This document shows, piece by piece, positions 33,246 through 45,717 of a stretch of 64,000 nucleotides of DNA. The position numbers and the translations under genes are program-made. Position 1 is the stretch's first letter. Each line of letters starts with the position of its first letter. This DNA comes from Solirubrobacteraceae bacterium (GTDB taxonomy: Bacteria > Actinomycetota > Thermoleophilia > Solirubrobacterales > Solirubrobacteraceae). The stretch lies in assembly GCA_025451035.1 (NCBI GenBank), contig JANWLE010000069.1:77483-141482 (forward strand), in the 5' to 3' direction. The notes beneath the pieces were generated by a model. The model was not told the DNA's origin. It made no database searches and was given only the letters and a program-made list of their open reading frames with translations.

Positions 33246-35153
33246 ATGGGCAAGACCATAGGCATCGACCTCGGCACGACCAACTCGTGTATGGCCGTGC
33301 TAGAGGGTGGCGAGCCGACCGTAATCGAGAATGCTGAGGGCGGCCGCACAACCCCATCCGTAGTGGCCTTCGCGGCTTCTGGCGAGCGGCTCGTCGGGAC
33401 CGTGGCCAAGCGCCAGGCGGTGACGAATCCTCAGAACACGATCTTCTCGATCAAGCGCTTCATGGGCCGTAAGGAGGCCGAGGTGCGCGAGGAGGAGGCG
33501 ATCGTCCCGTACAAGGTCGTCGCCGGACCCAACGGTGACGCGCGCGTTGAAGCCGACGGCGAACAGCATTCCCCGCCTGAGATCTCGGCCATGATCCTGC
33601 AGAAGCTCAAGACCGACGCCGAAGCGTATTTGGGCGAGGCGGTCGACGCGGCGGTCATCACCGTGCCGGCCTACTTCAACGACGATCAGCGCCAGGCGAC
33701 CAAGGACGCCGGCAAGATCGCCGGGTTGGACGTAAAGCGCATCATCAACGAGCCGACGGCGGCATCGCTGGCATACGGACTGGACAAGGAATCAGACCAG
33801 ACGATCCTCGTGTTCGACCTCGGTGGCGGCACATTCGATGTGTCGGTGCTGGAGATCGGCGATGGCGTGTTCGAGGTCAAGTCCACCGCCGGCGATAACC
33901 ATCTCGGCGGAGACAACTTCGACAAGGCGATCGTCGACTGGCTGGTCGCCGACTTCAAGCGCGATCAGGGCATCGACCTGTCGGCCGACCCGATGGCGCT
34001 GCAACGCCTGTATGAGGCAGCCGAGAAGGCCAAGATCGAGCTCTCCACGACACAGGAGACGCAGATCAACCTGCCGTTCATCACCGCCGACGCGTCCGGG
34101 CCGAAGCACCTCGACACCCGTCTGACACGAGCGAAGCTCTCCGAGCTGACGAGCGTCCTGCTCGATCGTGTGGTGGCTCCCGTGCGCCAAGCGCTCGACG
34201 ACGCCAAAGACAAGGGGGTCAAGGAGATCGACCACATAGTGCTCGTCGGCGGCATGACACGCATGCCGGCCGTGCAAGAGAAGGTCAAGGAGCTGACCGG
34301 CAAGGAGCCTCACCGCGGCGTGAACCCCGACGAGGTGGTGGCTGTCGGCGCCGCGATCCAGGCAGGCGTGCTGGCCGGCGACGTCAAGGACGTGCTGCTG
34401 CTCGACGTCACGCCGCTGACGCTCGGCATCGAGACCAAGGGCGGCGTGATGACAAAGCTGATCGAGCGCAACACAACGATCCCGACGCGCAAGGCCGAGG
34501 TCTTCTCGACCGCCGAGGACAACCAGCCGTCGGTGGAGATCCATGTGCTGCAGGGCGAGCGCGAGATGGCCGCATACAACAAGTCGCTGGGCAAGTTCCA
34601 GCTGACCGGCATCCCGCCGGCGCCGCGTGGGATCCCGCAGATCGAGGTCGCATTCGACATCGACGCCAACGGCATCCTCAACGTGTCGGCGAAGGATCTC
34701 GGCACCGGCAAGGAGCAGAAGATCGAGATCAAGGCTGGCTCCGGCCTGTCCGAGGATGAAATCAAGCGGATGGTCACCGATGCCGAGTCGCATGCCGACG
34801 AGGACCGCAGGGCACGGGAGCTCGCCGAGGCCCGCAACAACGGCGAGAACGCCGCGTATCAGGCCGAGCGCCAGCTGGCGGACCTGGGCGACCAGGTGGA
34901 CAGCGACTCCAAGCAGCGTGTGGAGCAGGCGATCAAGGAGGTGCGTGACACGCTCGAGTCCGACGACCCTGCTGCAATCAACGCCAAGACCGATGCCTTG
35001 CAGAGCGCCTTCCACGCGATTTCCGAGGCCATGTATCAGCGCGCCCAGGAGCAGCAGGCAACGACGGCTAGCAGCGACGGCGCCGCTGGCGCTGGTGCTG
35101 GTGAGGCCGAGGAGGATGTCGTCGACGCCGAAGTAGTCGAGGAGCAGAAGTAG
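33246..35153 (+). CDS. dnaK: Chaperone DnaK (Hsp70)
   Basis: DnaK is an ATP-dependent folding chaperone. The 635 residues begin with [19 protein letters not shown], carry [13 protein letters not shown] and [11 protein letters not shown] of the ATPase domain, the linker [15 protein letters not shown], the peptide-binding domain, and a helical lid ending with an acidic Glu/Asp-rich tail. TAAGGAG precedes the ATG. It heads the dnaK-grpE-dnaJ-hspR operon typical of actinobacteria, with its own HspR-like operator and a recognisable -35/-10. Confidence 0.99.
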   Translation: MGKTIGIDLGTTNSCMAVLEGGEPTVIENAEGGRTTPSVVAFAASGERLVGTVAKRQAVTNPQNTIFSIKRFMGRKEAEVREEEAIVPYKVVAGPNGDARVEADGEQHSPPEISAMILQKLKTDAEAYLGEAVDAAVITVPAYFNDDQRQATKDAGKIAGLDVKRIINEPTAASLAYGLDKESDQTILVFDLGGGTFDVSVLEIGDGVFEVKSTAGDNHLGGDNFDKAIVDWLVADFKRDQGIDLSADPMALQRLYEAAEKAKIELSTTQETQINLPFITADASGPKHLDTRLTRAKLSELTSVLLDRVVAPVRQALDDAKDKGVKEIDHIVLVGGMTRMPAVQEKVKELTGKEPHRGVNPDEVVAVGAAIQAGVLAGDVKDVLLLDVTPLTLGIETKGGVMTKLIERNTTIPTRKAEVFSTAEDNQPSVEIHVLQGEREMAAYNKSLGKFQLTGIPPAPRGIPQIEVAFDIDANGILNVSAKDLGTGKEQKIEIKAGSGLSEDEIKRMVTDAESHADEDRRARELAEARNNGENAAYQAERQLADLGDQVDSDSKQRVEQAIKEVRDTLESDDPAAINAKTDALQSAFHAISEAMYQRAQEQQATTASSDGAAGAGAGEAEEDVVDAEVVEEQK

Positions 35154-35155
35154 GC

Positions 35156-35794
35156 ATGGAGAACACCGACTCAGACACGACCTTCAGCGGCGAGCAGCGG
35201 GCATCGACAGATACTGCGCAAGGGCCGGGGGATCCCCTCCGGCCCGCCGTGCCGGAGGATTCGGTCGCCAGGGACGCGCTTGCCGAGGAGGCTCCGGCGG
35301 GGGGCGAGGAGAGCGCCGAGGAGGAAGCCGGTGACGCCGCGCTGCGCGGCGACGTCGACGAGCTCATGGACATGGCCGCCCAGCGCGATGAGTACCTGGC
35401 CCTGGCCCAGCGCACGCAGGCTGACTTCGAGAACTACCGCAAGCGCGTCGCGCGTGACGCAGCCGCCGCCCAGCAGCGGGGTGTCGTAAAGGTAGCCCGG
35501 GAGCTGCTGCCGGCGCTCGACAGCCTCGACCGTGCGCTCGAGGCTGCTTCCGAGGAGGATCCGCTGCTGGAGGGCGTGCGCCTGGTCCGCGCCGAGCTCG
35601 CCTCGGCGCTTGCCCGGGTTGGGATCGAATCCTTCTCTCCCAACGGCGAGCGCTTTGATCCCGCCGAACATGAGGCGATGGCACAGCAGCCCGTCGACGG
35701 TGCCGACAGCGGAACCGTCGTCGAGGTCTACCAGTCCGGATATCGCCTCGGTGAGAACATCATCCGCCCAGCTCGTGTGCTGGTGGCCGCGTAA
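35156..35794 (+). CDS. grpE: Nucleotide exchange factor GrpE
   Basis: GrpE releases ADP from DnaK. Of 212 residues, the first 60 or so are acidic and disordered, the middle (about 65-140) forms the long helical dimerisation region (QRTQADFENYRKRVARD is diagnostic), and the C-terminal beta domain ends EVYQSGYRLGENIIRPARVLVA. The ATG lies 2 bases after the dnaK stop. The start is fixed by this tight spacing. Confidence 0.97.
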   Translation: MENTDSDTTFSGEQRASTDTAQGPGDPLRPAVPEDSVARDALAEEAPAGGEESAEEEAGDAALRGDVDELMDMAAQRDEYLALAQRTQADFENYRKRVARDAAAAQQRGVVKVARELLPALDSLDRALEAASEEDPLLEGVRLVRAELASALARVGIESFSPNGERFDPAEHEAMAQQPVDGADSGTVVEVYQSGYRLGENIIRPARVLVAA

Positions 35795-35804
35795 GGAGTA
35801 GCCG

Positions 35805-36926
35805 ATGGCTGTGCGCCCGGATTACTACGCCACGCTCGGGGTCGACAAGAAAGCCTCCGCCGAGGAGATCAAGAAGGCCTACCGCAAGCTCGCGCGCCAG
35901 TATCACCCCGACCGCAACCCTGACGACAAGACCGCGGAGGAGCGCTTCAAGGAGCTCTCCCAAGCCTACGACGTGCTCGGCGACCCGGAGAAGCGCAAGC
36001 AGTACGACAGCGGCAGCGGTCCTTTCGCGACGGGGGCGGGTGGGTTTGGCGGCTTTCAGAACTTCGAGTTCGATGCCTCGAGCATGGGCGACATCCTCTC
36101 GAACCTGTTCGGCGCGGGCAGGGGCCGGCGCACCCGCGCGCGCCCAGAACGCGGGCAAGACCTTCAGGTCGAGGTGCAGATCTCCTTCGAACAGGCGATC
36201 TCAGGCGCGCAGATCTCGCTCTCGGTACCGATGCGCGGGCTCTGTGACACCTGTCATGGAACGGGTGCCAAGCCCGGCACGACCCCGAAGGTCTGCCCTC
36301 ACTGTGAGGGTCGCGGCATCGAGACCCAGGGCCAGGGCATGTTCTCCATCTCCCAGCCCTGCTCACGCTGTGGCGGCTCCGGCACGGTCATCGAGACGCC
36401 GTGCCCAACCTGCCGCGGCACCGGCGCGGTGCGCACCGTCAAGCGCTACAAGGTGAACATCCCGCCGGGTGTCAAGGAGGGCAGCCGGATCCGCGTCGCG
36501 GGCAAGGGCGAGCCTGGGGAGCGCGGGGGCCCAGCCGGCGACCTGTATGTCGTAACTCACGTGGGGGCCTCCCCTATCTTCAAACGCAGAGGCGAGCATC
36601 TCGAGGTCGAGGTGCCGCTCACCATCCCCGAGGCGCTCAAGGGAGCCGAGGTGACAGTGCCGACGCTCAACGGCACCAAGACGTTGCGCGTCAAGCCGGG
36701 CACCAAGCACGGAACCGTGCAGCGGCTGCGCGGCGAGGGCCCGCCGAAGCTCGCGAGCGGCACGCCGCCCAAGCGAGGGGACATCCACTACCGCTTCGTG
36801 ATCGACGTCCCCGAGAAGCTGACCCCTGAGCAGCAAGAGGCAGTCGAGGCACTATCGAAGGTGATGAACGGAAACCCCCGGGCGCGCCTGTTCTCAGGCG
36901 CCTTCTCCGAGGCAGGTGAGAGCTGA
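35805..36926 (+). CDS. dnaJ: Co-chaperone DnaJ
   Basis: DnaJ delivers substrates to DnaK and stimulates its ATPase. The 373 residues contain a J domain at 5-70 with the HPD motif (YHPDRN), a Gly/Phe-rich linker, four CxxCxGxG zinc motifs ([32 protein letters not shown]) and the C-terminal substrate domain. It is a full-length type I DnaJ. It is 10 bases after grpE, and its stop overlaps the hspR start by one base. Confidence 0.98.
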   Translation: MAVRPDYYATLGVDKKASAEEIKKAYRKLARQYHPDRNPDDKTAEERFKELSQAYDVLGDPEKRKQYDSGSGPFATGAGGFGGFQNFEFDASSMGDILSNLFGAGRGRRTRARPERGQDLQVEVQISFEQAISGAQISLSVPMRGLCDTCHGTGAKPGTTPKVCPHCEGRGIETQGQGMFSISQPCSRCGGSGTVIETPCPTCRGTGAVRTVKRYKVNIPPGVKEGSRIRVAGKGEPGERGGPAGDLYVVTHVGASPIFKRRGEHLEVEVPLTIPEALKGAEVTVPTLNGTKTLRVKPGTKHGTVQRLRGEGPPKLASGTPPKRGDIHYRFVIDVPEKLTPEQQEAVEALSKVMNGNPRARLFSGAFSEAGES

Positions 36927-37408
36927 TGGGAGGCAAAGAAGTGACGCGAGTCAAGGTGGCGATGGACCGCGGCGTGTTCATGATCTCGGTCGCTGCCGAG
37001 CTGGCAGAGATGCACCCGCAGACGCTGCGCACCTACGAGGCACGTGGCCTGGTCGAGCCAAAGCGCTCCCCCAAGGGGACGAGGCTCTACTCCCGTGAGG
37101 ACGTCGAGAAGCTCAGGCGCATTCAAGAGATGACCGCGGAGCTCGGGTTGAACCTCGCGGGCGTCGAGCGGGTGCTCGCGCTCGAGGGGGAGATAGAGCA
37201 ACTGCACGCTCGCGTGCAAGAGCTCGAAACGCAGGCGTTGCGCGCCCAGGTCCAGCTGGCCCAGGAGCTCGAAAAGGTGCGCCGCTCCTTCCGTGCGGAG
37301 CTCGTGGTGCCGTACCGCACAAGCCAGGAGCTCGTTCGCGCCGCCGACGTCCGCTCGCCCTTCCGCTTGCCATTCGGTAAAGGCAGGCGCGGTCCCGGAC
37401 AGTCCTAG
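36926..37408 (+). CDS. hspR: Heat-shock repressor HspR (MerR family)
   Basis: HspR represses the dnaK operon and clpB under normal conditions, with DnaK as co-repressor in Streptomyces. The 160-residue protein has a MerR-type winged helix at about 15-85 (MISVAAELAEMHPQTLRTYE, then a wing ending GTRLYSREDVEKLRRI) and a helical dimerisation segment. In this frame the C-terminal tail is longer than usual. Its overlap with dnaJ shows co-transcription, so it is autoregulated through the dnaK operator. Inverted repeats matching its expected sites occur at 33192 and 37491. Confidence 0.95.
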   Translation: MGGKEVTRVKVAMDRGVFMISVAAELAEMHPQTLRTYEARGLVEPKRSPKGTRLYSREDVEKLRRIQEMTAELGLNLAGVERVLALEGEIEQLHARVQELETQALRAQVQLAQELEKVRRSFRAELVVPYRTSQELVRAADVRSPFRLPFGKGRRGPGQS

Positions 37409-37464
37409 CGCGCGACTCCGGGGTTGTCCGCATAGGTTGCGGGTAGAAATGCCCGACCAAGCGG

Positions 37465-37493
37465 TTGAAGGCGAGTCCATCCTGCGTAATAAT
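37465..37493 (+). promoter_or_regulatory. clpB promoter
   Basis: TTGAAG (37465-37470), a 17-base spacer, then AATAAT (37488-37493), overlapping the HspR-type repeat that starts at 37491. Confidence 0.55.
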
Positions 37494-37515
37494 CTAAGTC
37501 ACATCCACTTAGATT
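37491..37515 (+). promoter_or_regulatory. HspR-type (HAIR-like) operator at clpB
   Basis: AATCTAAGT-cacatcc-ACTTAGATT is a perfect 9-bp inverted repeat with the 7-base spacer of HAIR. The core AGT-N7-ACT is the same as in Streptomyces, but the outer bases differ. Confidence 0.8.
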
Positions 37516-37528
37516 TATTAGGATCTAG

Positions 37529-40135
<2,607 letters not shown>

Positions 40136-40261
40136 GCACCAGCAGCCGATCTCTCGGGTGGCTCGCGCAGCGGGAACGTTCGCGGCTGACACCGGCGTCT
40201 CGCGCGATCCTGTACAAAAAGGGAAGCGCTCAAGCAAGCGGACCGCTATCGAGGAGGAGTA

Positions 40262-40543
40262 ATGCCCACCTACATCATGCTCGCCAACCTGACGCCGGAG
40301 GGCGTGCAGACGATCAAGAACAATCCACAGCGCATCCACGAGGTCAACAACGAGGTGCAGCAGCTGGGTGCGACGGTCAAGGCGCAGTGGGTGACCCTCG
40401 GCCGGTTTGACTTCGTCAACATCGTCGAGGCTCCCGACGAGAGCACGATGGCACGAGTCTCGCTCGAGCTGAGCTCGCGGGGAACGGTGAGCTACGAGAC
40501 GCTCGCGGCGATCCCGGTAGACGACTTCATAGCGTCTCTGTAA
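40262..40543 (+). CDS. GYD-domain protein
   Basis: This small ferredoxin-like-fold protein of the GYD family has 93 residues. Its typical features are YIMLANLTPEGVQTIKN at the N-terminus and LGRFDFVNIVEAPDE in place of the family's GxYD-type strand. The function of GYD proteins is not known. A strong GGAGGAG precedes the ATG. purD begins 3 bases after its stop, so the two are co-transcribed, which ties it to purine synthesis. Confidence 0.85.
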   Translation: MPTYIMLANLTPEGVQTIKNNPQRIHEVNNEVQQLGATVKAQWVTLGRFDFVNIVEAPDESTMARVSLELSSRGTVSYETLAAIPVDDFIASL

Positions 40544-40546
40544 GAG

Positions 40547-41833
40547 GTGAAGGTTCTCGTCGTCGGAGGGGGAGGACGCGAGCACGCGATCGTGCGTGCG
40601 CTGCGGCGCTCGCCCAGTAGCCCGGAGGTTCTGTGCGCCCCCGGGAACGCGGGTATAGCCAAAGACGCGCGCCTGCTCGATATCGCCGTGGAGGACATCG
40701 ATGGGCTGGCGGCGGTGGCCGAGCGCGAGGCGGTCGGTCTCGTCGTGGTCGGCCCGGAGGCTCCGCTTGTCGCCGGGCTGGTGGATGTCCTACAGGCGCG
40801 GGGGATTGCTGCGTTCGGGCCGTCTGCGGCGGCCGCCAGGCTCGAGGGCTCGAAGGCATACGCGAAGGAGGCAATGGAGCAGGCGAATGTGCCGACCGCC
40901 TCCTGGCGGGCCGTCAGCTCGCTCGAGCAGGGGCTGGATGCGGTGCGTGATCTCGGCGGCGATAGCGCCAGCGTGGTCGTCAAGGCCGACGGCCTGGCCG
41001 CCGGCAAGGGTGTGACCGTCGCCGAGGACGCCGAGCAGGCGCGAGCGGCGCTCGAGCAGATCTTCACCTTCGGCCGCTTCTCCGCCGCCGGCGAGGCGAG
41101 CGCAGTTGTCGAGGAGCGCCTCGTGGGCGAGGAGCTCTCGCTGCTCGCGTTGTGTGACGGCGAGCGTGCGCTCGCGATGGCCCCGGCGCGGGACTTCAAG
41201 CGCATATTCGATGACGACGAGGGACCCAACACCGGCGGCATGGGCTCCTACTCGCCGGTCGCGGACATCGGCTCCGAGGAGCTCACGCGGATCGTCGAGA
41301 CGGTGCACCAGCCGATAGTCGATTTGATGCTCTCCCGCGGCACCCCTTTCCATGGTGTGCTCTACGCGGGGTTGATGCTGACCGCGGCTGGCCCCAAGGT
41401 GCTCGAGTTCAACGTGCGCTTCGGCGATCCCGAGACCCAGGCGGTGCTGCCTCGGCTTCAGTCGGATCTGCTCGAGCTGCTGCTCGCTGCCACCCGTCGA
41501 GGTGGGCTCGCGCAAGCACAGTTGAGCTGGTCGCCGCAGTGGGCCGTCACGGTGGTGCTCGCCAGTGGCGGCTACCCCGAGTCCTCCTCCAGCGGTCAGG
41601 TCATCGAAGGCCTGCAGAACCTTCCGGCCGGAATCGAGCTGACCCACGCCGGCACCGCCGGCGAAGACGGCAGGCTCGTCAGCGCCGGCGGCCGTGTGCT
41701 TAATGTCACGGCGCTCGGCGATGATCCTGACTCAGCCCGTCGTCTGGCATATGCTGGCGCAGAGGAGATCTCCTTTGAGGGTATGCAGATCAGGAGCGAT
41801 ATCGCGGCGCACGCCGCAGGGAGAGCGAGATGA
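40547..41833 (+). CDS. purD: Phosphoribosylamine-glycine ligase
   Basis: PurD makes glycinamide ribonucleotide, the second step of de novo purine synthesis. The 428-residue ATP-grasp protein has the N-terminal [50 protein letters not shown] and [12 protein letters not shown] blocks. The start is GTG 40547. The end overlaps the purE start by 4 bases. Length is normal for the family. Confidence 0.98.
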   Translation: MKVLVVGGGGREHAIVRALRRSPSSPEVLCAPGNAGIAKDARLLDIAVEDIDGLAAVAEREAVGLVVVGPEAPLVAGLVDVLQARGIAAFGPSAAAARLEGSKAYAKEAMEQANVPTASWRAVSSLEQGLDAVRDLGGDSASVVVKADGLAAGKGVTVAEDAEQARAALEQIFTFGRFSAAGEASAVVEERLVGEELSLLALCDGERALAMAPARDFKRIFDDDEGPNTGGMGSYSPVADIGSEELTRIVETVHQPIVDLMLSRGTPFHGVLYAGLMLTAAGPKVLEFNVRFGDPETQAVLPRLQSDLLELLLAATRRGGLAQAQLSWSPQWAVTVVLASGGYPESSSSGQVIEGLQNLPAGIELTHAGTAGEDGRLVSAGGRVLNVTALGDDPDSARRLAYAGAEEISFEGMQIRSDIAAHAAGRAR

Positions 41834-42384
41834 GCGGTGAGCAGGAGGGCCCACCTAGCTGGAGCGATGAGAGCCCTTCTGGGCAGAGCGCAATGTCCGG
41901 TTCTGGACAGGGAATCTCGCTCGTGCCGGAACCGGTCGCAACTGACGAGGTAGTGCACGAGCTCGAGGGGATCGGCGCCGATGCCCCGCTGGTGGGCATC
42001 GTGATGGGCTCAAAGAGCGACATGGAGACGATGGAGAAGGCTGGCAGCGAGCTCGAGCAGCGAGGCATCATGTATGAGATCAGGGTGATGTCCGCGCATC
42101 GCGAAGCGGACGTTGTAGCCGAGTACGCCAAGAACGCTCAGATGCGGGGGCTGCGCGTGATCATCGCCGGCGCCGGCATCTCGGCGGCACTCCCCGGCGC
42201 GGTCGCCGCGCACACCCAGCTGCCGGTCATCGGGGTGCCTTTGTCGGGGCGGCTGAGCGCGGCCGGCGGGCTCGATTCGATCCTTTCGATCGTGCAGATG
42301 CCCCCGGGTGTGCCGGTCGCCTGCGTCGGCCTGAACAATGCCCGCAACGCGGCGATCCTCGCCGCCCAGATCCTCGCGGCCTGA
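41830..42384 (+). CDS. purE: 5-(carboxyamino)imidazole ribonucleotide mutase, with N-terminal extension
   Basis: PurE class I interconverts N5-CAIR and CAIR. The catalytic domain begins at about residue 54 ([14 protein letters not shown]) and has [41 protein letters not shown] and [17 protein letters not shown]. The first 53 residues are a low-complexity Ser/Gly/Glu extension not present in usual PurE. The ATG at 41830 overlaps the purD stop, which favours that start. No purK is adjacent. Confidence 0.95.
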   Translation: MSGEQEGPPSWSDESPSGQSAMSGSGQGISLVPEPVATDEVVHELEGIGADAPLVGIVMGSKSDMETMEKAGSELEQRGIMYEIRVMSAHREADVVAEYAKNAQMRGLRVIIAGAGISAALPGAVAAHTQLPVIGVPLSGRLSAAGGLDSILSIVQMPPGVPVACVGLNNARNAAILAAQILAA

Positions 42385-42395
42385 AGCGCCAGCCG

Positions 42396-42412
42396 CGCTG
42401 CCTAGAGCAGCG
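42396..42412. terminator. Hairpin between convergent purE and E2 genes
   Basis: CGCTGC-ctaga-GCAGCG; the loop contains the E2 stop codon. It can act in both directions. There is no T-tract. Confidence 0.4.
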
Positions 42413-43598
42413 AGACAGGTCGTTCCAGGCGGGCGCTGATGCGCTGCAGAAGTTCGGCTGCGTCGGCGCCGTAGAGGATGCGGTGATCGCAGCTCAAGGT
42501 GACTGTCATCGTGTGACGTACGGTGAGCTCGCCGTCGCGCACGATCGCTCGCGGGGCGAGTGCGCCGACGGCGAGGATCGCAGCCTGCGGTGGGTTGATC
42601 ACCGCGGTGAAGGAGTCGATCCCGAACATGCCGAGGTTGGAGACACTGAACGTTCCCCCGGCAAGCTGCGGCGGGGTGATCGTGCCGTCGCGTGCGCTGG
42701 CCGCGAGTCGCCGCGCCTGCGCGGCGATCTCCCACAGTGACCGCTCGTCGGCGTCGTGAATAGTCGGTACGAGCAGCGCGTCTTGAGCGGCGACCGCCAC
42801 ACCGATGTTGATCCGTGGGTGCAGCTCGAAACGACCGTCGCGGTAGGTGCCGTTAGCTCTGGGGAACTCCCGTAGCGCGAGCGCGCAGGCCTTGACGACC
42901 ATGTCGTTGAACGACGGCAGCGTCCCGCCCTTGAGTTCCGCGACTTCCTTCAACTCGCCGCGCAAGCGCACCGCGTCCTCCATATCGATTTCGCGGGTCA
43001 GGGTGAACTCCGGGATCGTCGCCTTGGCCTCCGCCATGCGCCGCGCTATCAACGACTGGATGCGCGTCGGCTCGACGACCTCGGCCTCGCCCTTGGCCTG
43101 TGCTCTGGCCGGGCTAGGCGACGGTGCCGGCTGGGAGGCGCTCGCCCGCTCCACGTCCGCCTTGACGATGCGCCCGCCCGGTCCCGTGCCGTGGATCTTG
43201 CCGAGCTCTACGTTCTGGTTGCTTGCCAGGCGCCGAGCGAGCGGCGAGGCCTTCAGCCGCGGCGCCGCCGCGCTCTCGGGCTCGGCCACGGCCAGCTTGT
43301 CCGCCGCCGGCGTAGGGGGGACCGCCGCGCTAGCCTGCTCGCTCGCTCCACCGCGCGGCTCCTCCCCCTCCTGCAACAGCTGCGCGATCGGCGCTCCCAC
43401 CGGCAGCGTGTCTCCCTCGGCCGCGATCATGTGCAGCACGCCGCCGGCGTCGGCCTCGTGGGTCATCGAGGCCTTGTCCGTCTCGATCTCGACTATCTCC
43501 TCCCCGCGCTTCACCTGCGCGCCGTCGGCAACCAGCCAGCGGATTATCGTGCCCTCCTCCATCGAGTCCGAGAGGCGGGGCATCAAAACGTCGCTCAT
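42402..43598 (-). CDS. 2-oxo-acid dehydrogenase E2 (dihydrolipoyl acyltransferase)
   Basis: This is the E2 core of a pyruvate or branched-chain 2-oxo-acid dehydrogenase complex, 398 residues. The lipoyl domain (1-80) carries the modified lysine in EIETDKASM. A peripheral subunit-binding domain lies at about 115-155 (ASPLARRLASNQNVELGKIHGTG region), and a catalytic domain at about 175-398. The active-site motif reads DHRILYGADAAE, where Tyr stands in the usual Asp position of DHRxxDG. The same change occurs in plastid-type E2. It is coupled to E1 beta by a 4-base overlap. Lipoylation depends on lipA/lipB at 8-9.6 kb. Confidence 0.93.
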   Translation of the reverse strand: MSDVLMPRLSDSMEEGTIIRWLVADGAQVKRGEEIVEIETDKASMTHEADAGGVLHMIAAEGDTLPVGAPIAQLLQEGEEPRGGASEQASAAVPPTPAADKLAVAEPESAAAPRLKASPLARRLASNQNVELGKIHGTGPGGRIVKADVERASASQPAPSPSPARAQAKGEAEVVEPTRIQSLIARRMAEAKATIPEFTLTREIDMEDAVRLRGELKEVAELKGGTLPSFNDMVVKACALALREFPRANGTYRDGRFELHPRINIGVAVAAQDALLVPTIHDADERSLWEIAAQARRLAASARDGTITPPQLAGGTFSVSNLGMFGIDSFTAVINPPQAAILAVGALAPRAIVRDGELTVRHTMTVTLSCDHRILYGADAAELLQRISARLERPVSLL

Positions 43599-44638
43599 GC
43601 CTGACCCAGGCTGTGAAGGACGGCAGCTTCGATGCGCTCCTCGCCGGGCAGCGCCGCTAGCTCTAGGTTCTTGGCGTACGGCAACGGTACCTCGGCCATG
43701 CCGACGCGCTCCACGGGCGCGTCGAGGTCGTCAAAGCAGGCGTTTTGGATGCGCGCGGCGAGCTCGGCGCTCACGCCGTAGGAGGGCCAGCCCTCCTCGA
43801 CGCAGACGGCGCGGTTGGTCTTGGAGACAGACTCGGCGACGGTCTGCACGTCCAGCGGGCGCAGCGAGCGCAAATCGACGACCTCAGCCTGAATGCCGTG
43901 ACGCTGCGCCAGCCGCTCGGCGACAGCCAGCGAGCGGACTGTCGCGAACGAGTGAGCCACGAGCGTCACATCGGATCCTTCGCGAGCCACTGCCGCCCGC
44001 CCGATCGGGGTCACGTGGTCAGGGTCGAGAGGCACCTCGCCCTTCTCCTTATAGATCGGCAGGTTCTCTATCACTAGCACGGGGTCATCATCGCGGATCG
44101 CAGCCTTCAACAGGCCCTTCGCGTCCGCGGGGTTAGCGGGCGCCAGCACCTTCAGCCCGGGGACCGACGCGAACCATCCCTCAAAGGATTGGGAGTGCTG
44201 GGCGGTGAGCTGGTTGCCGGCGCCATTGGGGGTGCGTATGACCAGCGGACACCCGACCTGGCCCCCGAACATCGCGCGGATCTTGGCGGCATGGTTGACG
44301 AGCTGGTCCATTGCGATCAGCAGGAAGTTGATGGTCATGATCTCGACCACCGGTCGCTCGCCGAGCATCGCGGCGCCCACCCCCGCTCCCAGGAAGCCCT
44401 CCTCGGAGATCGGGGTATCCCTCACCCGGTCCGCGCCGAACTCGCTGAGCAGGCCGGCCGTAACCTTGTAGGAGCCCTCGAACAGGCCGACCTCCTCGCC
44501 CATCACGAACACCCGCTCATCGCGCGCGAGCTCCTCGCGCAGCGCCAGGCGCAGCGCCTCGCGATAGCTCATGACGGCCGAGGAGGCCTGCCCATCGGGG
44601 CCCTGCGGCGGATGGCTGGATCCCTCGACGGCACTCAC
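43595..44638 (-). CDS. 2-oxo-acid dehydrogenase E1 beta subunit
   Basis: This is the beta subunit of the heterotetrameric thiamine-diphosphate E1, 347 residues. Typical blocks are REALRLALREELARDERVFVMGEEVG, DTPISEEGFLGAGVGAAMLG, PNGAGNQLTAQHSQSFE, VLAPANPADAKGLLKAAI and VVDLRSLRPLDVQTVAESV. It overlaps both E1 alpha (upstream) and E2 (downstream) by 4 bases, giving a tight three-gene operon. Whether pyruvate or branched-chain oxo acids are the substrate is not fixed by what I can see. Confidence 0.95.
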   Translation of the reverse strand: MSAVEGSSHPPQGPDGQASSAVMSYREALRLALREELARDERVFVMGEEVGLFEGSYKVTAGLLSEFGADRVRDTPISEEGFLGAGVGAAMLGERPVVEIMTINFLLIAMDQLVNHAAKIRAMFGGQVGCPLVIRTPNGAGNQLTAQHSQSFEGWFASVPGLKVLAPANPADAKGLLKAAIRDDDPVLVIENLPIYKEKGEVPLDPDHVTPIGRAAVAREGSDVTLVAHSFATVRSLAVAERLAQRHGIQAEVVDLRSLRPLDVQTVAESVSKTNRAVCVEEGWPSYGVSAELAARIQNACFDDLDAPVERVGMAEVPLPYAKNLELAALPGEERIEAAVLHSLGQA

Positions 44639-45717
44639 TCCCCGAGTCCTGACTCGAACACCAGCTCCCGCTCGCCGAACGCGCTGCCCGGCAGCATGCG
44701 GGCGAACTGCTTGGCGCTTCCCGGCGCGTACACGCCGCGGGCGAGTCCCGCCACGTCGGGCTCCGGGCTCTGCTCCGCGACGCTGACGGCGGAGGCGATG
44801 CGCTGCTGCACGCGCTCGGCGACTGCCTGGAGCTCCTGCTCGCTGACGCCAATCCCGAGCAGCATGGAGCGAAATCGCTCCAGCGGATCGGCCTTCAGGT
44901 GGGCCGCGATCTCCTCGCGCGTGCGGTAGGCAAGGCCAGCGTCGGCCACCGAGTGTCCTCTGTAGCGGTAGGTGAGGGCCTCGAGCAAGGCGGGAAGCCG
45001 CTCCTCGCGGGCGCGGGCTAGCAGCCGGCCGGTCGCCTGTGCCACCCTGTCGAGGTCATTGCCGTCGACACGCTCGCCGTGCATGCGGAAGGCCGCCGCG
45101 CGCCGGTAGAGCGCTGGCTCGGCGGAGGCTCTCTCGACACTCGTGCCCATGCCGAAGTCGTTGTTGATGAGCAGGTAGACGATCGGCAGGCGCCACAGCG
45201 ACGCCAGGTTCAGCGACTCGTGCCAGGCGCCTATGTTCACCGCGCCGTCGCCGAGCTCACACAGCACCGCCGCGGCCCGACCCTGGCGCTTGAGCGCCAA
45301 CGCCAGGCCCGTTGCTAGCGGCAGCTGGCCGCCGACGATGCCCCATCCGCCGTAGAAGCGGCGCGAGAGGTCAAATAGGTGCATCGACCCGCCGCGCCCG
45401 CCCGCGCAGCCGTCGCGGCGGCCGAAGAGCTCGGCCATCACGCGCTCGCAGGGAACGCCGCGCGCGATCGCAAAGCCGTGGCAACGGTAGCCCGTGACGA
45501 GCAGGTCATCCTCGCTCATGGCGCTGACGGCGCCGAGGGTCGTCGCCTCCTGGCCTGAGGAGAGATGACAGTAGCCACCGATCCGCGCCGCCTTGTATTG
45601 ACGCTCTGCCTCGGTCTCAAACTGCCTGATCGTGAGCAGCTGCTCGTAGCTCGCGAGTCGCTGCTCGCGTTCAACGCTCACGCCAGGCTTTGATGTGCTG
45701 TCCGTAGCGGAGCTCAT
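44635..45717 (-). CDS. 2-oxo-acid dehydrogenase E1 alpha subunit
   Basis: This is the alpha subunit of the TPP-dependent E1, 360 residues. HLSSGQEATTLGAV, YRCHGFAIARG, GGRGGSMHLFD and the TPP motif GDGAVNIGAWHESLNLASLWRLP-type segment (GDG to NN, about 30 residues) are present. The Ser-rich phosphorylation loop of eukaryotes is not expected here. ATG 45717 was chosen for its AAGGTGAG ribosome site. A longer frame upstream has no support. It is divergent from purB across a 166-base gap. Confidence 0.95.
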   Translation of the reverse strand: MSSATDSTSKPGVSVEREQRLASYEQLLTIRQFETEAERQYKAARIGGYCHLSSGQEATTLGAVSAMSEDDLLVTGYRCHGFAIARGVPCERVMAELFGRRDGCAGGRGGSMHLFDLSRRFYGGWGIVGGQLPLATGLALALKRQGRAAAVLCELGDGAVNIGAWHESLNLASLWRLPIVYLLINNDFGMGTSVERASAEPALYRRAAAFRMHGERVDGNDLDRVAQATGRLLARAREERLPALLEALTYRYRGHSVADAGLAYRTREEIAAHLKADPLERFRSMLLGIGVSEQELQAVAERVQQRIASAVSVAEQSPEPDVAGLARGVYAPGSAKQFARMLPGSAFGERELVFESGLGE

